Made by a program: the position numbers and the translations under genes. Shown in pieces: positions 1 to 6,670 of a stretch of 64,000 bases of DNA. The stretch spans positions 1 through 64,000 of the forward strand of contig RAYO01000023.1 in the NCBI GenBank assembly GCA_003612335.1, read 5' to 3'. The notes under the pieces are model-generated. The model saw only the letters and a program-made list of their open reading frames with translations. It did not search any database and was not told the DNA's origin. This stretch comes from a bacterium 1xD42-67 (GTDB taxonomy: Bacteria; Bacillota; Clostridia; Oscillospirales; Oscillospiraceae). Each line of letters begins with the position of its first letter. Position 1 is the first letter of the stretch.

Positions 1-263
1 TCGTCGCCGTTGTCCTCGGTGTCGGCATCGGCATCGTCGCCGTCCTCGGTATCGGCGTCGCCGCTGTTGTCGTCACTGGGACTGTTGGTCTCACTAGACT
101 CGCCAGTGTTACCAGAAGCGTCAGTCTCACTGCTGCTCACATCAGAGCCGCCCACATCATCGCTCTCTGCGGCGAAGGCAGAGATCTGCATCATGCTCAA
201 GCACATGATGAGGACCAGGAACATGGCGAGACCGCGCTTGCTCAGCTTTTGAAAAGTAGCCAT
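1..263 (-). CDS. secreted acidic Ser/Asp/Thr-rich protein, N-terminal part (cut by window edge)
   Basis: The reading frame starts at an ATG at 263 on the minus strand and is still open at base 1, so only about 87 N-terminal residues are visible. Residues 1-31 form a signal peptide: basic start MATFQKLSKRG, a hydrophobic stretch, then a cleavage-like ISAFAAES. After it the protein is a low-complexity spacer rich in Ser, Asp, Glu, Gly and Thr with repeated DAD/TED units. Such spacers are common in cell-surface proteins, often between anchor and functional domain. AAAGGA lies 7-8 bases before the ATG. Two c-di-GMP riboswitches precede the gene, which suggests a surface role linked to sessile or motile life. 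Function is unknown because the rest of the protein is missing. Confidence 0.7.
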   Translation of the reverse strand, partial: MATFQKLSKRGLAMFLVLIMCLSMMQISAFAAESDDVGGSDVSSSETDASGNTGESSETNSPSDDNSGDADTEDGDDADADTEDNGD

Positions 264-276
264 ATTTTTTTCCTTT

Positions 277-299
277 CTTTGCAGATGTCGGATGCAAAG
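277..299 (-). promoter_or_regulatory. hairpin next to the ribosome site, candidate riboswitch expression platform
   Basis: CTTTGCA and TGCAAAG arms with a 9-base loop end directly before the AAAGGA ribosome site of the secreted-protein gene. It lies 3' of the second c-di-GMP aptamer. Control of translation through this stem is an inference. Confidence 0.4.
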
Positions 300-308
300 T
301 ATCCGGCG

Positions 309-409
309 GCCGGGCTGGCTTGACGCACATCCGCGATCTTCTGTGCGTTTTAGCCCCCAATTAGCTTTGCGTCCTGCCGTTTCCGACAGTTTGCGCAGTG
401 CGGCCCGGC
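309..409 (-). ncRNA. c-di-GMP-I (GEMM-I) riboswitch aptamer, second of a tandem pair
   Basis: Read on the minus strand this has the GEMM-I core: GCGCAAAC, a stem CTGTCG/CGGCAG capped by a GAAA tetraloop, then the conserved GGACGCAAAGC. The ends close with GCCGGGC/GCCCGGC arms, and a perfect ACGCACA/TGTGCGT hairpin lies in the 3' half. It is immediately 5' of the secreted-protein gene. The class binds cyclic di-GMP; whether it turns the gene on or off cannot be read from sequence. Confidence 0.8.
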
Positions 410-430
410 GAACATAGCACAGGGGATCCA

Positions 431-505
431 GGTCTTCCCCGGCGCCGTAGTTCCGTAGCTTTGCGTCCCACCGTTTCCGATGGTTTGCCCACGCATCTCC
501 AGACC
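431..505 (-). ncRNA. c-di-GMP-I (GEMM-I) riboswitch aptamer, first of a tandem pair
   Basis: On the minus strand GGGCAAACC is followed by a CCATCG/CGGTGG stem with GAAA tetraloop and then GGGACGCAAAGC, the diagnostic GEMM-I core. Outer arms GGTCT/AGACC close the element. It shares most of its core with the second aptamer about 25 bases downstream in the transcript. Tandem aptamers are known in this class and can sharpen the ligand response. Confidence 0.8.
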
Positions 506-606
506 GCTGTGCGGTCTTCCGCCCGCCGCCGCCGATGCCCCTCGCCGGCGGGCTAAGCCCAGGGCGGAACAAGATCGGTCATAGAGCCCACTCCTTCCTG
601 ATCGAC

Positions 607-635
607 ATTATATGGATCCGCCCCGCCCCCTGTGA
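607..635 (-). promoter_or_regulatory. candidate promoter of the riboswitch transcript
   Basis: A consensus TATAAT -10 on the minus strand (607-612) lies about 100 bases before the first c-di-GMP aptamer. The matching -35 (TCACAG, 630-635, 17-base spacer) is poor, so the assignment rests mainly on the -10 and its position. Confidence 0.4.
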
Positions 636-639
636 GAGG

Positions 640-1079
640 CGATCGGCAAGTCCATCCACAGTCAGGCGCACATACGGTGCGCGCTCTTTGGCTGCAGGGC
701 TGCAAAAAAGTGTACTTTTCTGCATTCTAATGATTCGCTATCAGTTTAGCAGTTCGCAGAGGAAAATTCAATAGGTCTGTGAAAAATTTTCCTCCTTTTC
801 TTTTGCATAAAAAAGTACACTATTATGCTGCCATATCAAACAGAACGATCCCTGCGATACCGATCGGTACCGCAGGGATCTTCGTTTCGACGAAATTCTA
901 TCGTTGGCGCGGTCGAAAAGAAGTGAAACTTCTTTTCGGCCAGTGCGGCGATAACTCGCCGCACCGGCCACAAAGCGGCCTGCGCCAGACTTCATAGTCA
1001 GCGCACGGGCTTTGCCCCGCCAGCGTCTCTGCCGCTGGTCGAAGATCGGTCTTGCCGATCTTCAAGTGTGATGACTATA
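640..1079. repeat. non-coding hairpin-rich intergenic region
   Basis: No convincing gene is present. It holds a series of short inverted repeats: AAAAGTGTACTTTT at 706-719 with its inverted form AAAAGTACAC at 811-820; a long palindrome at 847-880 (arms GATCCCTGCG...CGCAGGGATC around CGATCG); GAAAAGAAG/CTTCTTTTC at 915-937; GCGGCGA/TCGCCGC at 945-962; and GAAGATCGG/CCGATCTTC at 1041-1063. The last may terminate the queT transcript although no T-run follows. Two other hairpin-dense spacers occur at 27240-27426 and 46380-46475, so this may be a decayed dispersed repeat. Confidence 0.5.
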
Positions 1080-1595
1080 TCAGATCTGCGTCAGCCGCCC
1101 CTTTTGGAGGAAGGGCTGCAGGGCAGGCACCTTAGGCAGGACGGAGAGCAGCAGCTCCCCCAGCACCACGCAGGCGATCAGCTCCCCCAGGCCCACGGTG
1201 AAGGCGTTGAAGGCGTAGGCCGTCCAGAAGCCGGGGCCGAAGCCTGTCTCGAACCAGGCGATCTCCGCTCCCACGATGACCATATTGCACAGCACCGGGG
1301 GCAGAGGGGCCAGCCACCGGTTGGGGGCCCGCTGGGTCATCAGGCAGGCCAGCAGGGTGGCCAAAGAGCCGCACAGGATATCCAGGGGATAGGGAGAGAA
1401 CAGGTTGGCGATGAAGCAGCCCACGAACAGCCCCGGCGTGGCGGCGGGGAAGAGGAAGGGCAGCACCGTCATGGCCTCTGCCACCCGCAGCTGGACGCCG
1501 CTGTAGGCGGGGATGGGAAGGGCCAGGGTGAGCACGGCGTACACCGCCGCGATGAGGGCGGCCAGGGTCAGGTCTTGGACAGTGGATCTGTGCAT
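1080..1595 (-). CDS. queT: QueT-family queuosine-precursor transporter (ECF S component)
   Basis: The 171-residue protein is almost entirely hydrophobic, with about five membrane spans, and matches the QueT family pattern: an N-terminal DLTLAALIAAVYAVLTL, a VQLRVAEAMTVLPFL segment and a C-terminal helix. QueT proteins are substrate-binding S components of energy-coupling factor transporters and are thought to import queuosine precursors for tRNA modification; the shared ATPase/EcfT module is normally elsewhere. The ATG at 1595 has GGAGG seven bases upstream. Many queT genes sit behind preQ1 riboswitches; I see none here, only a CGGCGG/CCGCCG hairpin and an A-rich stretch. The gene is single, with hairpin-rich DNA on both sides. 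Confidence 0.85.
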   Translation of the reverse strand: MHRSTVQDLTLAALIAAVYAVLTLALPIPAYSGVQLRVAEAMTVLPFLFPAATPGLFVGCFIANLFSPYPLDILCGSLATLLACLMTQRAPNRWLAPLPPVLCNMVIVGAEIAWFETGFGPGFWTAYAFNAFTVGLGELIACVVLGELLLSVLPKVPALQPFLQKGRLTQI

Positions 1596-1924
1596 AAAAA
1601 AACCTCCATTTTTTATTTAGAGAACGGCGGCGGACCGCCGAACGAACACAGAAGACGCACGACGGCTCGGGCGCTCCGCTGCTGTCACGCCTCGCCTGTT
1701 CGCGACGCGCCCCTTCCCTTCGTCTCGGGATACGGACAGGGACGCTTCGCGTCTCTTGGTCCGTATCCCTCGCTCCGGTCCAGGGCCGCTGCTCACGACG
1801 GCTCGGGCGCTCCTGTGCTTGGACGAGGTGTGGAAACTCGTCGGGGACATCTTAACACAAATGGAGGGATCTGTCCAGCGGAATTTGTCCGGCGGGACAT
1901 CCTGCGGTCTGCGCGGGGACAGAG
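1596..1924. repeat. non-coding spacer with nested hairpin and a direct repeat
   Basis: No supported gene. A nested hairpin lies at 1728-1772: outer arms GGGATACGGAC/GTCCGTATCCC, inner arms GACGC/GCGTC. A 20-base direct repeat beginning ACGACGGCTCGGGCGCTCC occurs near 1658 and again near 1797, bracketing that hairpin. This geometry resembles a small non-autonomous repeat but is too short to classify. Confidence 0.4.
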
Positions 1925-1959
1925 AAAGGCTGTGCTCCTCGGGAGAGGGCACAGCCTTT
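1925..1959 (-). terminator. transcription terminator of the GH25 gene
   Basis: Perfect 11-bp stem AAAGGCTGTGC/GCACAGCCTTT, two bases after the GH25 stop codon on the minus strand. Only a weak T-run follows. Confidence 0.65.
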
Positions 1960-1961
1960 GG

Positions 1962-2942
1962 TCATCTCAGATCCAGGTCCAGGTCCACATCCCCCTCGAT
2001 CCCCGCCACCCGGCCGGTGTGGGTGTACTGCCAGAGGTCGAAGTGGTAGTAGAAATCGGGAACGTCATCATACTCCGCCAGCCACAGGTCGTGATCCGTC
2101 AGCTCCCGCAGGTCGTAGCGCAGATAGCCCAGGCTCTGGTTGAAGTAGACCGCCGGACGCAGGCCCGCCTCCTGGATCCGCTGGCAGAAAGCAGCGGCGC
2201 AGCGGGTGAGGACATCGTTGTCCAGGCCATCGGTCCGTGCGTTGTTGCCGGGGGCGATGGGCTCCCAGTCGAAGGCCACCGGATAGCTGATCTCCCGGCC
2301 CCCCAGAGCCTCCAGGACATAGTCTGCTTCAGCCTCCGCCTCCTCAGGGGTGACGGCCTGGGAGAAGAAGTAGACCCCTACCTCCAGGCCGGCGTCCAGG
2401 GCTCCCTGGAGGTTTTGGTCGAAATACTGATCCAGGAACAGTCCGCCTTCGGTGTATCCCCGGTAGCCCAGGCGGAGGATCGCGAAATCGATCCCGTCCT
2501 CTGCCACGGCCTGCCAGTCGATCTCCTTCTGATAGACGGACACGTCTATCCCGGTCTTGGCCTGTTTGCCGCGGTGGGAATAGACCACCCGGCCCCGCTG
2601 ATCCAGAGAGAACCCCTCCCGGTCGTAGGGGTTCAGGGGCATCCCCTCCAGGGGGGTCAGGGTCCTGTCGCCGAACCGGAAGGTGACCGGCTCCTCCGGA
2701 GGGGCGGGGGGCTCCTCCTCCGGCTCCGGGCGCAGGATCAGGAACAGGGTGACGCAGGAGAGGATCATAGACAGGCTGGAGAGGATGATCGCCAGCTTGC
2801 TCAGCCCGCTCCCACCGCTCTTCCGGCGGCTGGGGGGCTGCTGGCGGGACCGGGGCGGCTGAGGCTCCGGCTCCTGATATCGTGCCTCCGGCTCCTGATA
2901 TCGTGCCTCTGGCTCGTTCCACTCGGATGGATGGTCGTTCAT
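1962..2942 (-). CDS. membrane-anchored GH25 lysozyme-like muramidase
   Basis: GH25 enzymes cleave the MurNAc-GlcNAc bond of peptidoglycan. The 326-residue protein has a short cytosolic Pro/Glu/Arg-rich head with an EARYQEP repeat, one membrane span at about 47-70, a Pro/Glu spacer, and a GH25 barrel from about 130 to the end. Family marks are GIDVS (Asp133), FDWEP (Asp225 and Glu227, the expected catalytic pair) and the closing GDVDLDLDL. The single internal span predicts an N-in, C-out protein acting at the outer face of the membrane. The ATG at 2942 is chosen over a TTG five codons upstream because that TTG overlaps the GGAGGAG ribosome site. The gene stands alone, with its own terminator, so a housekeeping wall-remodelling role is more likely than a phage lysin. 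Confidence 0.88.
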   Translation of the reverse strand: MNDHPSEWNEPEARYQEPEARYQEPEPQPPRSRQQPPSRRKSGGSGLSKLAIILSSLSMILSCVTLFLILRPEPEEEPPAPPEEPVTFRFGDRTLTPLEGMPLNPYDREGFSLDQRGRVVYSHRGKQAKTGIDVSVYQKEIDWQAVAEDGIDFAILRLGYRGYTEGGLFLDQYFDQNLQGALDAGLEVGVYFFSQAVTPEEAEAEADYVLEALGGREISYPVAFDWEPIAPGNNARTDGLDNDVLTRCAAAFCQRIQEAGLRPAVYFNQSLGYLRYDLRELTDHDLWLAEYDDVPDFYYHFDLWQYTHTGRVAGIEGDVDLDLDLR

Positions 2943-3064
2943 AGGCGGCTCCTCCAAACTTCGATCTTTTTCTCGGCGCCCCTATCATACCATGGATCGA
3001 TCGGATTTGCAATCCATCACAGCCCTCGAGATCCAAAAGCTCTGCCGAATCTTAGGGACCGCGC

Positions 3065-4615
3065 TCAGGCCGGATCCCCGCCCTCTGCGGTCTGGTCCTC
3101 TCTGCCGAGCTGGTGCATCCAGCCCTTGTCGTTCTGGTACAGGCCCTGGAAGATAGGTTTCCGAGCCGCATAGATCTGGTGGGCCGCCTGATCGGGCTGG
3201 ACGATCCGATCCGGCTGGACCACCTTCTCCAGCTCGGCCCAGCTCTCATATGCGCCGCCCCCCAGGGCGGCCATGATCGCGTCGCCATAGGCCGCGCCGA
3301 AGGTCACCTTGGCCGTACACACCGGCCGGCCCAACATATCCGCCACGACCTGGAGCCACACCGGATTTTTGGTGCCTCCGCCCACCACCATCACCTTGTT
3401 CACCGGCAGTCCGTTCTCCTCCAGGATATCGAAGTGCTGGGCGATGGTATAGCCGATCCCCTCCAGCGCCGCTTTATACAGGTGGGCCCGGGTATGGCGG
3501 ACGTCCAGCCCGAAGAACATCCCCTTGGCGAAGGGATCGTTGATGGGGGTGCGCTCTCCTGCAAAATAGGGCAGGCAGATCAGCCCGTCGCTCCCGGCGG
3601 GGATGTCCGCCGCCGCTTTCGCCATCGCGGCATAGGCGTTCTCTCCCCCCGCCGCCTCCGCCGCGGCCAGGTCCCGGAAGATCTCATCCCGGAACCACTT
3701 GGTCAAAGTCCCGGCGGTGTTGGTGCCCGCACAGATGGACCAGACCCCCGGGATGATGAAGGTCCCGGGCCACAGGCGGCTCTCGGGGACCAGCCGGTCG
3801 GTCAGATACACGAAAAAGCAGCTGGAGCCCAGCTGGACCATGATGTCACCGGGCTGGAAGACCCCGGTGGACACCGCCTCCGCGCCGGAATCACCCGTGC
3901 CCACCAGCACCGGCGTCCCTGGACACAGGCCGGTCAGCGCCGCCGCCTGGGGGGTCACCGTGCCGGCGATGTCGGTGGCATGGCGCACCTGGGCCAGCTG
4001 GTCGGGACGGCAGAACAGGGCGCAGTGCTCCTCGTCCACCGTCTGATCCTCCAGGTGATACAGGGGCATGAAGTCCTCCGCCAGGTACTGGTCGATGGTA
4101 TACTGCCCCGTCAGCTTAGCGCACAGATAGGAGGAGCCCGTCAAAAATTTGGCGGTCCTGGCATAGACCTCCGGCCGCTCGTTCTTCAGCCACAGGATCT
4201 TGGGCGCCACGTCTGAGGAGCAGATGGGGTGGCCGAACAGGGCCTCCGCCTGGGGGCCGTAGTGGTCGTTCAGCCAGGCGATCTCCCGGTGGCTGCGGGA
4301 GTCCACCCCATAGAGGATCGCATTGCACAGGGCGTTGCAGTCCCCGTCCACCGGGACGCAGTCACACCCCAGGGCGGACAGGCCCACACAGCCGATCTGG
4401 CCGGGGGCCACGCCGCTCTCGGCCAGGACCCTTCGGGACAGCCGGCAGAAGCTGCCCCACCAGTCCTCCTCCGCGTCGTGCTCGAACCAGCCCGGCTGAG
4501 GGTTCATGGTCTTGTGAGGCTCGCTGGCAAAGGCCACGAGACGGCAGGCCTCGTCGATGAGGGCCGCCTTGCTCTCGTTCGTCCCCACATCGATGCCTAA
4601 AAAATATCTTTTCAA
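3065..4615 (-). CDS. FGGY-family carbohydrate kinase
   Basis: ATP-dependent sugar kinase of the xylulokinase/gluconokinase superfamily, about 516 residues, the usual family length. The N-terminal phosphate loop KRYFLGIDVGTNESKAAL and the C-terminal VMVVGGGTKNPVWLQVVADM (ATP site) are clear, and GVDSRSH is in the sugar-binding half. Translation starts at TTG 4615 because the protein begins LKRYFLGID in register with family members; the TTG overlaps the upstream BtpA stop codon as TTGA, so the two are translationally coupled. The substrate is not evident. A shared operator links the pair to the fructoselysine-like operon on the other side of the GntR gene, which suggests the sugar is released or modified by that pathway. 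Confidence 0.85.
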   Translation of the reverse strand: MKRYFLGIDVGTNESKAALIDEACRLVAFASEPHKTMNPQPGWFEHDAEEDWWGSFCRLSRRVLAESGVAPGQIGCVGLSALGCDCVPVDGDCNALCNAILYGVDSRSHREIAWLNDHYGPQAEALFGHPICSSDVAPKILWLKNERPEVYARTAKFLTGSSYLCAKLTGQYTIDQYLAEDFMPLYHLEDQTVDEEHCALFCRPDQLAQVRHATDIAGTVTPQAAALTGLCPGTPVLVGTGDSGAEAVSTGVFQPGDIMVQLGSSCFFVYLTDRLVPESRLWPGTFIIPGVWSICAGTNTAGTLTKWFRDEIFRDLAAAEAAGGENAYAAMAKAAADIPAGSDGLICLPYFAGERTPINDPFAKGMFFGLDVRHTRAHLYKAALEGIGYTIAQHFDILEENGLPVNKVMVVGGGTKNPVWLQVVADMLGRPVCTAKVTFGAAYGDAIMAALGGGAYESWAELEKVVQPDRIVQPDQAAHQIYAARKPIFQGLYQNDKGWMHQLGREDQTAEGGDPA

Positions 4616-5430
4616 CTCTTTCGATCCTTTCTGACCTCTCGCACATGGTCCATGAACCGTTTGACCCGTGCGGCATCCACAGGCGCTTCGAACCTGCCCT
4701 CCCGCTTGAAGGTGGTGCCCACGAAGGCGCCGTTCCCTGCGGCCAGGATCTCCGCTGCGTTCTCCAGCCGGCAGCCGGTCCCGCATACGACGGGGACCTC
4801 CCCCACCGCCTGCTTCACCGTTCGGATCAGCTCGGGCCCCGGGGCATGTCCCGGGGCAGAGCCTCCTACCACCAGGCAGTCGGGCCGGCAGTTGAACAGC
4901 AGGGTCTTCGCGATCTCCACCGTGGGACGGTCGTTCAGGAAGACCTCACCCTCGCTGGTGACGAAATAGAACAGCTTCAGCCCGTCCAGGCCCAGGCTGC
5001 GCTTGAGCCGGAGGGTATGGGCCACGTCCCGGTCGATCAGCCCCAGGTCCCCCGCCCAGGCGCCGGTGAACAGGCAGCGGGTGAATCTGGCGCCGGTGGC
5101 GGCGCACAGCTCGATGGTGGCGTCGCCGTCATAGATGGCCTCGGCCCCGAAGGGGACCGTGAACAGGTGGGACAGCGCGCCGATCACCATGGCCATCGAG
5201 GCGGTGGTCACCGCCCCCACCTTCTTCTCATAGGGCAGACTGAACTCGTTGGTGATCAGGATCCCATCCACACCGCCCTCCTGGAGGGCCAGCAGGTCGG
5301 CGCGGGCGGCATCGATCACGGTCTGGATGGTGTCGCCGGGACCGAAGAAGGGGTCGCCGGGCAGGGGCCTCAGATGGAGCAGCCCGATGATGGGCCGCTC
5401 CGTGCCGAACATGTCGTGGAGCCAGGACAT
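4612..5430 (-). CDS. BtpA/SgcQ-family TIM-barrel protein
   Basis: The 272-residue protein matches the BtpA family: an N-terminal PIIGLLHLRPLPGDP, then GGVDGILITNEFSLPY and a C-terminal ALVVGG/FVGTTFKREG phosphate-binding region. Family members are TIM barrels, sometimes named after photosystem I biogenesis factor BtpA, but in gut bacteria they lie in sugar operons (for example sgcQ) next to kinases and are of uncertain enzymatic role, possibly nucleoside or sugar-phosphate chemistry. The ATG at 5430 has GGAGAGATGAT upstream. The gene is first in a two-gene operon with the FGGY kinase and is divergent from the GntR gene, with an operator in its promoter region. Confidence 0.85.
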   Translation of the reverse strand: MSWLHDMFGTERPIIGLLHLRPLPGDPFFGPGDTIQTVIDAARADLLALQEGGVDGILITNEFSLPYEKKVGAVTTASMAMVIGALSHLFTVPFGAEAIYDGDATIELCAATGARFTRCLFTGAWAGDLGLIDRDVAHTLRLKRSLGLDGLKLFYFVTSEGEVFLNDRPTVEIAKTLLFNCRPDCLVVGGSAPGHAPGPELIRTVKQAVGEVPVVCGTGCRLENAAEILAAGNGAFVGTTFKREGRFEAPVDAARVKRFMDHVREVRKDRKS

Positions 5431-5452
5431 ATCATCTCTCCTTTTTCTCGAA

Positions 5453-5480
5453 TATGACGATACAGAACGAGTTATGACGT
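5453..5480. promoter_or_regulatory. composite operator upstream of btpA, probable GntR site
   Basis: TATGACGATACAGAACGA is followed, 20 bases from its start, by TATGACGT. The same two-part element with identical spacing lies at 6552-6579 before the permease gene; 24 of 28 positions match. The GntR/UTRA gene between the two sites is the obvious candidate binder. Confidence 0.6.
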
Positions 5481-5608
5481 TATGATATGTGAGGATATCA
5501 CGATCCTGCCCTCCCTGGCAAGAGACGCCGCATATTTTGTAGGTTTGTACAATTCCGTTTTCTTTTTTTAGGAAAAATGCACATCAAGGGAGGGAAATGC
5601 CGTAATAC

Positions 5609-5637
5609 TTGCAAAAAATATTTATCTCTGATATAAT
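5609..5637 (+). promoter_or_regulatory. sigma-A promoter of the gntR gene
   Basis: TTGCAA and a perfect TATAAT are separated by 17 bases, ending 38 bases before the TTG start codon. Confidence 0.75.
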
Positions 5638-5674
5638 CCTATCATAAAAACATCTCTTTAGGGAGGAGATCGGC

Positions 5675-6400
5675 TTGCGTCTGAACGAAGGGTCTTTGAC
5701 CCCGCTCTACCAGCAGCTGATGGAGGATATCAAGTGTGCCATCGAGGAGGGCCGGTATCAGCCAGAGGAAAAGATCCCCTCAGAATCCGAGCTGAGCGAG
5801 CTGTATAGTGTGAGCCGCATCACGGTGCGCAGGGCGGTGGACGAGCTGTGTGCCCAGGGCTATCTGGTCAAGAAGCAGGGCAAGGGGACCTATGTGGGCC
5901 GGGCCAAGCTCCAGCGCAAGCTGCCGGGCAACAACACCATGAGCTTCACCGACGTGTGCCGTCTCAACGGCCAGGTCCACTCCTGCCAGGTGCTGACCTG
6001 CCGCCAGGTCCCCGCCCGGCAGGACGAGATCAAGTTCCTGGGCCTGGAGCCGGCGGCCACCCTGCTGTATATCCAGCGCCTGCACATGGCCGACGGGGTG
6101 CCCATCCAGCTGGAGAACAACTTCTATCCCCTGGACCGCTTCAGCTTCCTCAAGCAGGAGGACTTGGAGCACGATTCCCTCCTCCGCATCCTGCGGGAGC
6201 GGCACGGGATCAACACCTGCGACACCTCCGACACCACGGTGGAGATCGTGCGGGCATCGCCGGAATACGCCCAGATCCTGGACGTCCCGGTGGGAGAGCC
6301 CCTGTTCTACATGAATATCTATTTCCTGGACGACCACTGTCAGCCTCTGTTCGTCGGCCGGCAGTATATCGTGGGAAAGCGCTACATCCTCCATATCTGA
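5675..6400 (+). CDS. GntR-family (HutC subfamily) repressor with UTRA ligand domain
   Basis: Transcription regulator of 241 residues. Residues about 5-70 are the winged helix (PLYQQLMEDIKCAIEEGRY, then IPSESELSELYSVSRITVRR), and about 90-235 form the UTRA domain that binds a small effector, often a phosphosugar or amino-acid derivative. The start is TTG at 5675, supported by GGGAGGAG six bases upstream; no ATG fits. The gene lies between two transcription units that share a 28-bp operator (5453 and 6552), so it probably controls both the BtpA-kinase pair and the large catabolic operon. FrlR, the fructoselysine regulator, belongs to this subfamily, which fits the FrlB/C/D-like genes downstream. 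It has its own promoter and terminator. Confidence 0.88.
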   Translation: MRLNEGSLTPLYQQLMEDIKCAIEEGRYQPEEKIPSESELSELYSVSRITVRRAVDELCAQGYLVKKQGKGTYVGRAKLQRKLPGNNTMSFTDVCRLNGQVHSCQVLTCRQVPARQDEIKFLGLEPAATLLYIQRLHMADGVPIQLENNFYPLDRFSFLKQEDLEHDSLLRILRERHGINTCDTSDTTVEIVRASPEYAQILDVPVGEPLFYMNIYFLDDHCQPLFVGRQYIVGKRYILHI

Positions 6401-6419
6401 CCCCCTTCCGCCACATCTC

Positions 6420-6457
6420 AAAGACCCGCGCAGTCAGTCGACTGCGCGGGTCTTTTT
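6420..6457 (+). terminator. rho-independent terminator of gntR
   Basis: Perfect 16-bp stem AAAGACCCGCGCAGTC/GACTGCGCGGGTCTTT with an AGTC loop and a T-run, 20 bases after the gntR stop codon. It insulates gntR from the permease operon. Confidence 0.92.
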
Positions 6458-6518
6458 GCGTTATCCACAGATCTCCACGTATACTTTTGTTTAATGATAC
6501 AAAACATCCTAAGACATC

Positions 6519-6547
6519 TTGACAAATACTGTGACTCTGCTTATTAT
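6519..6547 (+). promoter_or_regulatory. promoter of the permease / fructoselysine-like operon
   Basis: A consensus TTGACA -35 and TATTAT -10 are spaced by 17 bases. The candidate GntR operator starts five bases after the -10, so bound repressor would block initiation or clearance. A partial operator-like ATGATACAAAACA lies just upstream, near 6494. Confidence 0.75.
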
Positions 6548-6551
6548 CTCT

Positions 6552-6579
6552 TATAACGATACATAACGATATATGACGT
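6552..6579. promoter_or_regulatory. composite operator before the permease operon
   Basis: TATAACGATACATAACGA followed by TATGACGT at the same 20-base offset as in the btpA site (5453-5480). It overlaps the expected transcription start of the operon promoter. Confidence 0.6.
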
Positions 6580-6670
6580 CTTTGAGCGAAGCCCCGGCAT
6601 CCCCCACATCCGTGCCCAAGGGGACGGACGTCCCCAAAAATCATGTGACCTTATGAGGGAGGAAACATCT

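Noticed and set aside
768-997. Short overlapping frames on both strands near 770-1000
   Set aside because: No ribosome site, and the sequence is made of inverted repeats.
1596-1660. A preQ1 riboswitch before queT
   Set aside because: There is an A-rich stretch before the ribosome site, but the pseudoknot stem and loop of preQ1-I, and the preQ1-II 3' signature, cannot be fitted; only a CGGCGG/CCGCCG hairpin is seen.
1068-3173. A 701-codon plus-strand frame over queT and the GH25 gene
   Set aside because: Antisense shadow crossing two genes and a hairpin-rich spacer; no domain.
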